DNA from: Sphingomonas carotinifaciens
GTDB taxonomy: Bacteria > Pseudomonadota > Alphaproteobacteria > Sphingomonadales > Sphingomonadaceae
DNA length: 64,000 nt
NCBI RefSeq assembly: GCF_009789535.1
Contig: NZ_WSUT01000005.1
Coordinates: 1,983,501-2,047,500 of the forward strand
Reading direction: 5' to 3'
The notes below the pieces were generated by a model. The model was not told the origin of the DNA. It was given only the letters and a program-made list of their open reading frames with translations, and did no database searches. The position numbers were made by a program, and so were the translations under genes. Position 1 is the first letter of the stretch, and every line of letters starts with the position of its first letter. Positions 47,032-55,861 of the stretch are shown here, one piece after another.

Positions 47032-47047
47032 ATAAAGATATCTTTAT
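47032..47047. promoter_or_regulatory. 16-bp perfect palindrome upstream of ahcY (candidate SahR-type operator)
   Basis: ATAAAGATATCTTTAT is fully symmetrical and unusually AT-rich for this genome. It lies 64 bases upstream of the ahcY GTG. From memory, very similar ATAAAGATATCTTTAT palindromes are assigned to S-adenosylhomocysteine-responsive ArsR-family regulators controlling methionine-cycle genes in alphaproteobacteria. The ahcY context fits; the regulator is not in this window. Confidence 0.7.
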
Positions 47048-47110
47048 GTTTGATCGATGGGGGCATAGCGCGTAGAGGCGGGGGCATTCACACACCCAGG
47101 AGATTTGCTC

Positions 47111-48532
47111 GTGGCCACTGCGCTCGCTGCCGAGACCACCGATTACGTCATCAAGGATATCGGCCTTGCCGATTTCGGCCGCGCCGAGATCAAGATCGCT
47201 GAAACCGAAATGCCCGGCCTGATGGCGCTGCGCGACGAGTTCGGTGCGTCGCAGCCGCTGAAGGGCGCGCGCATCACCGGGTCGCTGCACATGACGATCC
47301 AGACCGCGGTGCTGATCGAAACGCTGGTGGCGCTGGGCGCGGACGTGCGCTGGGCGACCTGCAACATCTATTCGACGCAGGACCATGCCGCCGCCGCCAT
47401 CGCGGCCGCCGGCATCCCCGTGTTCGCCGTGAAGGGCGAAACGCTGGCCGAATATTGGGACTATGTCGGCGACATCTTCAACTGGGGCGCCGGTACCGAC
47501 GGCACCACCGCCAACATCATCCTGGACGATGGCGGCGACGCGACCATGTTCGCGCTGTGGGGCGCCAAGCTGGAGGCCGGTGCGACCTTCGGCGAGCCGG
47601 AGAATGAAGAGGAAGTCGAGTTCCAGCGTTCGGTCAAGGCGTTCATCGCCAAATATCCGGGCTATCTGACCGAGACGGTGAAGAACCTGAAGGGCGTGTC
47701 GGAAGAGACGACCACGGGCGTCCACCGCCTGTACGAGATCGCCAAGAAGGGCGAGCTGCCCTTCCCGGCGATCAACGTCAATGACTCGGTGACCAAGTCG
47801 AAGTTCGACAATCTGTACGGTTGCAAGGAATCGCTGGTCGACGCGATCCGCCGCGCCACCGACGTGATGTTGGCCGGCAAGGTCGCCGCGGTCGCCGGCT
47901 TCGGTGACGTGGGCAAGGGCTCGGCCCAGTCGCTCCGCAACGGCGGCGCGCGCGTGCTCGTTACCGAGATCGATCCGATCTGCGCCCTGCAGGCGGCGAT
48001 GGAAGGCTTCGAGGTCGTCACGATGGACGAGGCGGTGAAGCGTGCCGACATCTTCGTGACCGCGACCGGCAATGCCGACGTGATCACCGCCGATCACATG
48101 AAGGCGATGAAGCCGATGTCGATCGTCTGCAACATCGGCCACTTTGACTCGGAGATCCAGATCGCCGCCCTGTCCAACTACAAGTGGACCGAGGTGAAGC
48201 CGGGCACCGACCTGGTCGAATTCTCGGATGGCAAGCAGATCATCGTGCTGGCCAAGGGCCGCCTGGTGAACCTGGGCTGCGCGACGGGCCATCCGTCGTT
48301 CGTGATGTCGGCCTCGTTCACCAACCAGACGCTCGCCCAAATCGAGCTCTGGACCAAGTCCGAGAACTACAAGAACGAAGTGTACGTCCTGCCCAAGCAC
48401 CTCGACGAAAAGGTCGCGGCACTGCACCTGGAGAAGCTCGGCGTGCAGCTGTCCAAGCTGACCGAGAAGCAGGCCAGCTATATCGGCGTGCCGGTCGAGG
48501 GCCCGTTCAAGCCGGACCATTACCGCTACTGA
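47111..48532 (+). CDS. ahcY: adenosylhomocysteinase
   Basis: Splits S-adenosylhomocysteine into adenosine and homocysteine, keeping methylation running. The 473-residue NAD-dependent enzyme has the [11 protein letters not shown] catalytic region, the NAD motif [18 protein letters not shown], and the conserved C-terminal tail PDHYRY. The start is GTG at 47111 with AGGAG eight bases upstream; a TTG at 47105 is too close to that site. A 16-bp palindrome sits upstream and two hairpins follow the stop. Confidence 0.97.
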   Translation: MATALAAETTDYVIKDIGLADFGRAEIKIAETEMPGLMALRDEFGASQPLKGARITGSLHMTIQTAVLIETLVALGADVRWATCNIYSTQDHAAAAIAAAGIPVFAVKGETLAEYWDYVGDIFNWGAGTDGTTANIILDDGGDATMFALWGAKLEAGATFGEPENEEEVEFQRSVKAFIAKYPGYLTETVKNLKGVSEETTTGVHRLYEIAKKGELPFPAINVNDSVTKSKFDNLYGCKESLVDAIRRATDVMLAGKVAAVAGFGDVGKGSAQSLRNGGARVLVTEIDPICALQAAMEGFEVVTMDEAVKRADIFVTATGNADVITADHMKAMKPMSIVCNIGHFDSEIQIAALSNYKWTEVKPGTDLVEFSDGKQIIVLAKGRLVNLGCATGHPSFVMSASFTNQTLAQIELWTKSENYKNEVYVLPKHLDEKVAALHLEKLGVQLSKLTEKQASYIGVPVEGPFKPDHYRY

Positions 48533-48535
48533 TCG

Positions 48536-48591
48536 GTTCCGCCTCGGCGGAACGGAAGCCGCGCTCGCCACATCGGCGGGCGCGGCTTTTT
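48536..48591 (+). terminator. tandem terminator hairpins after ahcY
   Basis: First hairpin: GTTCCGCC (48536-48543) with GGCGGAAC (48546-48553). Second: GAAGCCGCGC through GCGCGGCTTTTT (about 48556-48591), a GC-rich stem followed by a run of five T, a classical Rho-independent terminator. Confidence 0.8.
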
Positions 48592-48774
48592 CGTGTCGAC
48601 GCATGATCATGTCCGGCCCGTCGACCGCGGCGCTGCAAAAATTGCGGTGTGATGTTGCACCGAGGCAACACTTGGAGAAATTTACAGTCAACTAGTGCAG
48701 GATCATTGCCCTTTGTTTCTGGCAGGTGTCTGACGCCCGACCTCGGTAATGCCGAGTAGTCAAAGGGTTATGAC
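48592..48774. other. leader/promoter region of the TonB receptor gene
   Basis: The 183 bases between the ahcY terminator and the receptor ATG are gene-free. They contain an inverted repeat TGTTGC-ACCGAG-GCAACA (48653-48670) and, close to the ribosome site, a small hairpin CTCGG/CCGAG (48742-48756). A regulated leader is possible, but I see no riboswitch class I recognise. Confidence 0.4.
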
Positions 48775-51700
48775 ATGAACTGCGTATCCGTTCGGAGGTT
48801 GCGCCTGGCGCTCACCGCTTCCACCATTGCACTCGTCCTTGGGGGCACAGCCGGCGCCGCGGCGGCGCAGACCGCAACGCCGGTCGGTGAGCAGTCGCCA
48901 TCGGCGGACCAGAACCAGATCGGCGCGCCGCAGACCGAAGTCGCGCCGCCGGCGCTGGAGGACACCGGCAGCGAGATCGTCGTGACGGGCTCGCGCATTT
49001 CGCGCCCGACGCTGAACTCGCCGATCCCGGTGACCAGCCTGTCGGTCGCGGACCTGACGCGCACCGGTGCGGTCTCGGTCGGCGACGTGCTGAACGACCT
49101 GCCGTCGTTGCGCTCCACCTACAGCCAGGCGAACTCCACGCAGTTCATCGGCACCTCGGGCCTCAACCTGCTCGACCTTCGCGGCCTGGGCGTCACCCGC
49201 ACGCTGGTGCTGGTCAACGGCCGCCGTCACGTGACCTCGTCCGAGGGTGACTTCCTGGTCGACACCAACACCATTCCGACCGACCTGCTCGACCGCGTCG
49301 ACGTGGTCACCGGCGGCAGCTCGGCCGTCTATGGCTCCGACGCGATGGCCGGCGTCGTCAACTTCGTGCTGAAGCGCGATTTCGACGGCGTCTCGCTCAA
49401 TGCCCAGGGCGGCACCAGCGACAAGGGCGACCGCGGCACCTATCGCCTGTCCGGCACCTTCGGCAAGAATTTCGCGGAAGGGCGCGGCAACATCGCGCTG
49501 GCGCTGGAATATAACAAGCAGGACCTGCTGACCTATACCGACCGCCCCGACCTGACCGGCGCGTTCAGCGGTCGTCGCCAGTTCCAGCTGGTCGACAGCC
49601 CGGCGGCGGACAACACCACGCCGAACCGCACCTTCCTGACGGATGTCCGCAGCTTCGGCTACGACAATGGCGGCAACTTCATCGCCTATAACGGCAGCAA
49701 CATCCTGTCCTGCGGATCGGGCGTGACCGCGGGCTGCCTGCCCACCGGCGTGCCGCGCGTCTTCGGCTTCAACACCGACGGATCGCTGCGCGAATATAAT
49801 TACGGCACCGATTTCCGCCCGATCGGCTCGGGCAACAACAACGGCGGCGACGGCGCCGTGCTGAACGATCGCGGCACGCTGAACCCGGCGCTGACCCGCT
49901 ATGTCGCCAATCTGATCGGTCACTACGACGTGTCGGATGCGTTCAAGCCGTTCTTCGAGGCGAAGTTCGTCCGCGTCGAAAGCTTCAACCAGGGCACGCC
50001 GACCTTTGCGCAGGGTGGCGAGCAGGGCACGGTCGCCGATGTCGATGCCGCTGGCAATCCGATCCGCCGCCCCGCCAGCAACGCCTTTACCCGCCAGTCG
50101 ATCGGCATCCCGATCTCGCTGGACAATCCCTATCTGCAACCGGCCGCCGCCGCGACGATCCGCTCGCTGCTGCCCGCAGGCGCGGACTTCTTCCGCCTGA
50201 ACCGCAACAACAACGACTTCGGCACGCGCGACGAGTTCGATCGCCGTGACACCTACCGCATCGTGGTCGGCGCCGAGGGTACGTTCAACGGCGACTGGAA
50301 GTACGACTTCGCGGTCAATTACGGCGAGTTCCGCAGCCGCTCGACCTTCTACAACAACCGCCTCAACCAGAATTTCTACAATGCGGTCGATGCGGTCCGC
50401 AACGCGGCGGGGCAGATCGTCTGCCGGATCAACCAGACGAGCGTCACCGACCTCAACTGCGTGCCGATCAACGTGCTGGGCAACGGTTCGCCGACGCAGG
50501 AAGCGCTGAACTACATCAACACCACGTCCGAGCGGCGCGGCAAGGCGACGCAGTTCGACATCAACGCCAACGTGGTCGGCGACAGCTCGCAATTGTTCGA
50601 GCTGCCCGGCGGCCCGGTGCGCTTTGCGCTCGGCGGCGAATATCGTCGCGAGACGGCCAGCTATGCCTATGACGAGCTGGTCAGCAGCGGCGCGACCTTC
50701 CTGAACGCCATCCCCGCCTTCAATCCCCCCTCATTCGAGGTGAAGGAAGCATATGGCGAGCTGGAGCTGCCGCTGCTGCGCAATCTGCCCTTTGCCGAGG
50801 AGCTGACCGCGACCGGCGCGGTGCGCGTGGCGGACTACAAGGGCGCGACGGGCACGGTATGGGCCTATAATCTGGGCGGCCTCTATGCGCCGATCCGCGA
50901 CATCAAGTTCCGCGTGAACTATTCGAAGGCGGTGCGTGCGCCGACGCTGGGCGACCTTTATTCCTCCGCGACGCAGAATTTCGCGCAGGTCGACGACCCT
51001 TGCGATGCCAACTTCATCGGCCAGGGTCGCGCCAATCGCGCGGCGAATTGTGCGGCGGCGGGCCTGCCGGCCGGCTTCATCAACAGCGGCGCGCGCGCGG
51101 GCAGCACCGAAATCCTGTCGGGCGGCAACCCGAACCTGGGTGCGGAAACCTCGCGGAGCTGGACCTATGGCGTAATCGTGCAGCCGTCCTTCCTGCCGGG
51201 TCTGGCGATCACCGCGGACTATTACGACATCAAGATCGGCAACGTCATCGCCTCGGTGGAGGCGCAGACGATCCTGGATGCGTGCTATGACGCGGCCTCG
51301 CTGGACAACCAGTTCTGCGGCCTGATCAACCCGCGCCAGGCCAATGGCGAATTCGCGCAGCCGGCCTTGTTGCAGAGCACGGTCAACTTCGCCCAGCTGC
51401 GCGCCAAGGGGCTGGACCTCGATGTCGCGTATAACCACCGCTTCGGTGCCGACGATCGCCTGGCGCTGCGTGCGGTGGGCACCTGGGTGCGCAACCGGAC
51501 GGATTATCCCTACCTCGACAATCCGCAGCAACCCGAGCGGATCAAGGGCGAGTTGGGCGATCCGATCTGGAACGTGAACGTCTCGGCCGACTATACCCAC
51601 AAGAACTGGACGCTCGGCTACCAGGTCCGCTACATCGGACGCCAGTCGATCACTGACTGGGAGGCCCAGCACGACACCAACGGCGTGCCGGCCCTCGACC

Positions 51701-51909
51701 CCTATTATGCCGATGTCGTCTACTATCCGCGCGTCTTCTACCACGCCATCCGCGCCTCCGTGGACGTCAACGACCGCTTTCGCTTCTACGGCGGCGTCGA
51801 CAACCTCACCGACAAGAAGCCCCCCTACGGGCTGCTCGGCAACGGTAACGACGCCATCTTCGACAATATCGGCCGCTTCATGTACGTCGGCGTGTCGGTG
51901 AAGATGTAA
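48775..51909 (+). CDS. large TonB-dependent outer membrane receptor
   Basis: A 1044-residue TonB-dependent receptor of the large class typical of sphingomonads and Caulobacter. Features are a signal peptide (about 1-32, ending AGAAAAQ), a TonB box-like DTGSEIVVTGSR around residues 61-75, a plug (about 80-210: LNLLDLRGLGVTRTLVLVNGRRH, VYGSDAMAGVVNF) and a long barrel with cysteine-containing loops (DPCDANF, ANCAAAG). It ends GVSVKM, without the terminal Phe seen in the other receptor. Size and Gly/Asn-rich loops suggest a sugar- or peptide-type substrate, but this is inference. Confidence 0.9.
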   Translation: MNCVSVRRLRLALTASTIALVLGGTAGAAAAQTATPVGEQSPSADQNQIGAPQTEVAPPALEDTGSEIVVTGSRISRPTLNSPIPVTSLSVADLTRTGAVSVGDVLNDLPSLRSTYSQANSTQFIGTSGLNLLDLRGLGVTRTLVLVNGRRHVTSSEGDFLVDTNTIPTDLLDRVDVVTGGSSAVYGSDAMAGVVNFVLKRDFDGVSLNAQGGTSDKGDRGTYRLSGTFGKNFAEGRGNIALALEYNKQDLLTYTDRPDLTGAFSGRRQFQLVDSPAADNTTPNRTFLTDVRSFGYDNGGNFIAYNGSNILSCGSGVTAGCLPTGVPRVFGFNTDGSLREYNYGTDFRPIGSGNNNGGDGAVLNDRGTLNPALTRYVANLIGHYDVSDAFKPFFEAKFVRVESFNQGTPTFAQGGEQGTVADVDAAGNPIRRPASNAFTRQSIGIPISLDNPYLQPAAAATIRSLLPAGADFFRLNRNNNDFGTRDEFDRRDTYRIVVGAEGTFNGDWKYDFAVNYGEFRSRSTFYNNRLNQNFYNAVDAVRNAAGQIVCRINQTSVTDLNCVPINVLGNGSPTQEALNYINTTSERRGKATQFDINANVVGDSSQLFELPGGPVRFALGGEYRRETASYAYDELVSSGATFLNAIPAFNPPSFEVKEAYGELELPLLRNLPFAEELTATGAVRVADYKGATGTVWAYNLGGLYAPIRDIKFRVNYSKAVRAPTLGDLYSSATQNFAQVDDPCDANFIGQGRANRAANCAAAGLPAGFINSGARAGSTEILSGGNPNLGAETSRSWTYGVIVQPSFLPGLAITADYYDIKIGNVIASVEAQTILDACYDAASLDNQFCGLINPRQANGEFAQPALLQSTVNFAQLRAKGLDLDVAYNHRFGADDRLALRAVGTWVRNRTDYPYLDNPQQPERIKGELGDPIWNVNVSADYTHKNWTLGYQVRYIGRQSITDWEAQHDTNGVPALDPYYADVVYYPRVFYHAIRASVDVNDRFRFYGGVDNLTDKKPPYGLLGNGNDAIFDNIGRFMYVGVSVKM

Positions 51910-51938
51910 CTCCGCACCTCCTTCGATGGGCGGACGAG

Positions 51939-51976
51939 AGAGCCGGTCGGACCATGCGTCCGGCCGGCTCTTCTTT
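51939..51976 (+). terminator. Rho-independent terminator of the TonB receptor gene
   Basis: AGAGCCGGTCGGAC (51939-51952) pairs with GTCCGGCCGGCTCT (51958-51971), 14 bp with one G-T wobble, followed by TCTTTT. Confidence 0.85.
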
Positions 51977-52066
51977 TCGGGTCGCACTGCGCATCGGCTT
52001 TCGCTGGCGGCGTTTATCGGTTTACATGCCGGCCGCCATGACTCGCCTCCGCCCTTCACGCCGCGC

Positions 52067-54421
52067 ATGATCGTTCTCGACACGGTCCAGGCGTTGGCAT
52101 TGGGGGCGGTCATCTGCCTCCTGCTGCTGGGATCGGCGGCGATGATCTATTTCGGCACCGCCGCCCGGACGACCGCACGGCGGCGGGCGGGCGAGATGGC
52201 GCATGCCGCGGCGCTGCTCCGTTCCGCGCCCGCGCTGCCCATGCTGGTGCGTGCCGACGGCCGGGTGGAGATGAGCGCACGGCTCGCCGACTGGCTGGGC
52301 TTTTCGGAGGTGCCGCGTTTCCTGGCCGAGCTGGTCGGCGAGGGGGTCGGACTATCGGCGCAGGACGGTGCGTTGCTCACCGCCGATGTCGGCGCGGCAC
52401 AGCGTGGGGGACGCAGCTTCACCCGCGCGCTGCGTCCGCAGGGCTCGGGCCGGTCGCTGGTGCTGAAGGGTGCCCGTGCACCGCTGGAACTGGGCGCGAA
52501 CGGCAGCGTCGTTGTCTGGGCGTTTGATGGCACGGAGAGCGAGGCGGAGATCGCGCGGCTGGGCGGAGAGGCGGCGCGGCTGGGGGGCGCGTTCGAGGCG
52601 CTGACCGGGCTGATCGAGGCGGCGCCGCTGCCGATGTGGTACCGCGAGGCGGATCTGCGCCTGACCATGGTCAACAGTGCTTATGTCGATGCGGTCGAAG
52701 GGCGCGATGCCGCCGATGTCGTGTCGCGCGGCCTGGAGCTGGTGGAAGGATCGGGGCGGGGCGGCCCGCTTGCCGGGGCTGCGGCCGCGCGCGACAAGGG
52801 GCGGCCGCACGAGCAGATCCTGCCCGCCACGATCGACGGCGCCCGCCGCTCGCTGCGCATCTACGACGTGCCGCTGCCCACCGGCGGGATCGCGGGCTTT
52901 GCGATCGATATCGAGGATCTTGAACAGTCGCGCGCCGGCGCCAAGCGCTTTGCCGAGGCGCAGCGCGCCATGCTGGATCGCCTGTCGGCCGCCGTGGCGC
53001 AGTTCGGACCAGACCGCGGTCTCGTCTTCTGTAACCAGCCGTTTCGGCGCATGTTCGCGATGCGCAGCGAATGGCTGGCCGACCGGCCCGAATTCGACCG
53101 GGTGCTGGAGCGGATGCGCGAGGCCAAGCGCCTGCCCGAAGTGCGCGACTTTCCCGGCTGGCGCACCGAGCGTCACGAATGGTTCCGTCAGACCGAGGGC
53201 GCGATCGAGGAACATTGGCACCTGTCGGGCGGCATCCACCTGCGCGTCGTGGCGCAGGCGCTGCCCGATGGCGGCCTGTTGCTGATCTTCGAGGATCGCA
53301 CCGAGCAGGTGCAGCTCGCCTCCGCCCGCGACACGTTGCTGCGCGTACGCTCCGCCACCTTCGACAATCTGTTCGAGGCGCTGGGCGTGTTCGCCGCCGA
53401 TGGCCGGTTGCAGTTGTGGAACAACCGCTTCCGCAGCCTGTGGGATGTCGAGGAAGAGTTTCTGGCGGCGCATCCGCGGGTCGACGCGCTGGCCGCCAAG
53501 ATCGCGAACAAGCTGATGACGCCGAACCGCGCCGAACTCATGCCGGAACTGGTCCGCTCCGCCACCCAGGACCGGCAGCAGCGCGGTGGGCGCGTCGCCT
53601 TCGCCGATGGCCGGCATTTCGAGTTCGCCGGCGTGCCGCTGCCCGATGGCAACGCATTGTTCACCATGCTGGACATCACCGACAGCCGCCGCGCCGAACA
53701 GGCGCTGCGCGACCGGGCGGATGCGCTGGAAGCGGCGGACAAGGTGAAGACCGCCTTTGTCGCGAACATGAGCTACGAGTTGCGCACGCCCCTGACCTCG
53801 ATCAGCGGCTTCGCGGAAATGCTCCACGGCGGCTATGCCGGCGCACTGCCCGATCAGGCCAAGGGTTATGTGGAGGCGATCCTGGAGTCGACCGAGCGGT
53901 TGGGCCTGCTGGTCGACGACGTGCTCGACCTGACGGTGGCGGCGGATGGCGCTGCGCGGTTCGAGGATGTCGATCTGGGGCAGGTGGTGCGCGCGGCGGC
54001 GGATACGCTGCGGTCGGCCGCGAACCGGCGCCGGCTCGACTTCGCGGTGGAGGTGGCGCGCTCGGTGGGGCGGATCAGTGGCGATCGCAGACGGCTGAAG
54101 GAAGCGGTGGAGCACCTGTTGCGGCATGCGATCGAGCATACGCCGGAGGGCGGTCGCGTGCTGCTGCACGCGGACGGCGATGCGGCGCGGGCGCGGATCA
54201 TCGTGTCCGACGACGGACCCGGCATGGAGGCCGAGGCGGTCGCCCATGCGTTTGACCGGTTCGCCGAGCCTGCGATCAAGGCGACCGGCGGGCGCGCGCT
54301 GGGGCTGGGCCTGCCGCTCGCCAAGCAATTCGTCGAGACGCATGGCGGCACCGTGTCGCTGGTATCCGAACTGGGCGCGGGCACGCTGGCGACGGTGGAG
54401 CTGCCGCGCCGTCAGGGATGA
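52067..54421 (+). CDS. divL: DivL-type sensor pseudo-kinase (Tyr in place of the phospho-His)
   Basis: A 784-residue protein: one N-terminal membrane helix (about 5-28), two to three PAS-like sensor repeats (about 45-560), a dimerisation domain whose H-box reads NMSYELRTPLTS with Tyr570 where a histidine would be phosphorylated, and an intact ATPase region with the DDGPGM and GLGLPLAK boxes. This matches DivL of Caulobacter, a CtrA-pathway regulator that binds DivK~P and controls CckA, and also has Tyr at that position. Start ATG 52067. The downstream order tsaE-amgK-murU-addB-addA is the alphaproteobacterial arrangement as I remember it. Confidence 0.88.
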   Translation: MIVLDTVQALALGAVICLLLLGSAAMIYFGTAARTTARRRAGEMAHAAALLRSAPALPMLVRADGRVEMSARLADWLGFSEVPRFLAELVGEGVGLSAQDGALLTADVGAAQRGGRSFTRALRPQGSGRSLVLKGARAPLELGANGSVVVWAFDGTESEAEIARLGGEAARLGGAFEALTGLIEAAPLPMWYREADLRLTMVNSAYVDAVEGRDAADVVSRGLELVEGSGRGGPLAGAAAARDKGRPHEQILPATIDGARRSLRIYDVPLPTGGIAGFAIDIEDLEQSRAGAKRFAEAQRAMLDRLSAAVAQFGPDRGLVFCNQPFRRMFAMRSEWLADRPEFDRVLERMREAKRLPEVRDFPGWRTERHEWFRQTEGAIEEHWHLSGGIHLRVVAQALPDGGLLLIFEDRTEQVQLASARDTLLRVRSATFDNLFEALGVFAADGRLQLWNNRFRSLWDVEEEFLAAHPRVDALAAKIANKLMTPNRAELMPELVRSATQDRQQRGGRVAFADGRHFEFAGVPLPDGNALFTMLDITDSRRAEQALRDRADALEAADKVKTAFVANMSYELRTPLTSISGFAEMLHGGYAGALPDQAKGYVEAILESTERLGLLVDDVLDLTVAADGAARFEDVDLGQVVRAAADTLRSAANRRRLDFAVEVARSVGRISGDRRRLKEAVEHLLRHAIEHTPEGGRVLLHADGDAARARIIVSDDGPGMEAEAVAHAFDRFAEPAIKATGGRALGLGLPLAKQFVETHGGTVSLVSELGAGTLATVELPRRQG

Positions 54422-54452
54422 CTTGGCAGCGTCGTCGCTCTATCCCGGCGTG

Positions 54453-54896
54453 ATGCTGATCCTTCCCGACGCAGCCGCCACCGAGGCGTTCGGCCGTGCG
54501 CTGGCCACCCGTGTACGCCCCGGCGACATGATCACGCTGGAAGGGCCGCTTGGCGCCGGCAAGACGAGCATCGCGCGCGGCCTGCTCGCCGCACTCGGGC
54601 TGGCGGGCGAGGCGCCGTCGCCCAGCTTCGCGATCGTGCAGCCCTATGCCCCGCCCGAGGTCGATTTCCCCGTTCTGCATGTCGATCTGTATCGGCTCGA
54701 CGCCGCGGACCAGTTGGAGGAACTGGGGCTGGAGGAAGCGCGCTGGGATTCGCTGTTGGTCGTGGAATGGCCCGATCGGGCGGGGCCCGACGCATGGCCC
54801 GATGCTCTCGCTTTATCGCTGGAGATGACGCCGGATGGCGGTCGCCGCTTGACAGCGAAGGTGCCGGAGGCATGGGAGCAGCGATGGCCGATATGA
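54453..54896 (+). CDS. tsaE: tRNA threonylcarbamoyladenosine biosynthesis ATPase TsaE
   Basis: ATPase of the TsaBDE complex that makes t6A at position 37 of ANN-decoding tRNAs. The 147-residue protein has the P-loop GPLGAGKTS (31-39), the SPSFAIVQPY segment, HVDLYRLD and LLVVEWPDR. A TTG at 54423 would extend it by ten residues; the ATG at 54453 is preceded by little ribosome-site sequence, so the exact start is uncertain. Its end overlaps the amgK start. Confidence 0.92.
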   Translation: MLILPDAAATEAFGRALATRVRPGDMITLEGPLGAGKTSIARGLLAALGLAGEAPSPSFAIVQPYAPPEVDFPVLHVDLYRLDAADQLEELGLEEARWDSLLVVEWPDRAGPDAWPDALALSLEMTPDGGRRLTAKVPEAWEQRWPI

Positions 54897-55861
54897 CCCC
54901 GCCCGCCGATGCGCCCGCCTTTCTCGCGACCTGTGGCTGGGAGGGTGCGGCAATCGCGCCGCTCGCCGGCGACGCATCGTTCCGCCGCTATTTCCGGGTG
55001 ACCGACGGCACGCGCAGCGCGGTGCTGATGGATGCGCCGCCACCGCATGAGGACCCGCGGCCGTTCCTGTCGGTCGCACGCTGGTTGACCGCCAAGGGCT
55101 TTGCCGCGCCGGCGATCCTGGGGCTGGACGAGGCGCGCGGGCTGGTCTTGCTCGAAGATTTCGGCGATGCCCGGATGCGCGAAGCGATCGAGGCGGATCC
55201 GGATGCGACCACGCCGCTCTATGCGGCGGCGGTCGACCTGCTGGTCGCCCTGCGCGCGCATGCACCGGAAGGATTGGCGCCGTACGACGCGGCGGTCCTG
55301 CACCGCGAGGTGGACCTGTTCACCCAGTGGTATGCGCCCGCCGTCGGGCGGCAAGTCGATACCGCCGGCTACCGCGCGGCATGGGATGCCGTGTTTGCGC
55401 ACGTCCTGACCGACAAGCCGGTCGCCGTGCTGCGCGACTATCATGTCGAGAACCTGATGCTGGTCGACCCTCAGCGGTCGCTGGGGCTGCTCGACTTTCA
55501 GGACGCGCTGGCCGGGCACGCCGCCTACGACCTCGTCTCGCTGTTGCAGGATGCACGCCGCGACGTGGAGCCGTCGATCGAGGAGGCGATGCTGGCCCGC
55601 TATCTGGCCGCGACGGGCGAGGGGGATGGCTTTCTGAACGCCTATCATGTGCTGGGCGCGCAGCGGAACGCGAAGATCCTCGGCATCTTCACCCGCCTTT
55701 GGCAGCGCGACGGCAAGGCGCGCTACACCGCCTTGTGCCCGCGCGTCTGGGCCTATCTGGAGCGCGACCTGTCGCAGCCGGTACTGGCGCCCGTTGCCGC
55801 ATGGTTCGCGGACAATATCCCGCCCGAATTGCGCGGCGATCCCGGAGTGCTGGCGGCATGA
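54884..55861 (+). CDS. amgK: N-acetylmuramate/N-acetylglucosamine anomeric kinase AmgK
   Basis: Aminoglycoside-phosphotransferase-fold kinase. The 325-residue protein has the nucleotide-binding segment around APLAGDASFRRYFRV, the catalytic DYHVENLML motif and the magnesium motif LLDFQDAL. In the recycling pathway AmgK phosphorylates MurNAc at the anomeric position. The ATG at 54884 has GGGAG five bases upstream and overlaps tsaE; the stop overlaps the murU ATG by 4 bases. An aminoglycoside-resistance role is excluded by context. Confidence 0.9.
   Translation: MADMTPPADAPAFLATCGWEGAAIAPLAGDASFRRYFRVTDGTRSAVLMDAPPPHEDPRPFLSVARWLTAKGFAAPAILGLDEARGLVLLEDFGDARMREAIEADPDATTPLYAAAVDLLVALRAHAPEGLAPYDAAVLHREVDLFTQWYAPAVGRQVDTAGYRAAWDAVFAHVLTDKPVAVLRDYHVENLMLVDPQRSLGLLDFQDALAGHAAYDLVSLLQDARRDVEPSIEEAMLARYLAATGEGDGFLNAYHVLGAQRNAKILGIFTRLWQRDGKARYTALCPRVWAYLERDLSQPVLAPVAAWFADNIPPELRGDPGVLAA

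Noticed and set aside
47013..47110. A possible SAH or SAM riboswitch in the ahcY leader
   Set aside because: The 98-base leader shows no multi-stem structure of those classes; the perfect DNA palindrome explains it better.
54884..55861. Aminoglycoside-resistance kinase
   Set aside because: The fold is shared, but its coupling to murU and tsaE and the family pattern point to AmgK of cell-wall recycling.
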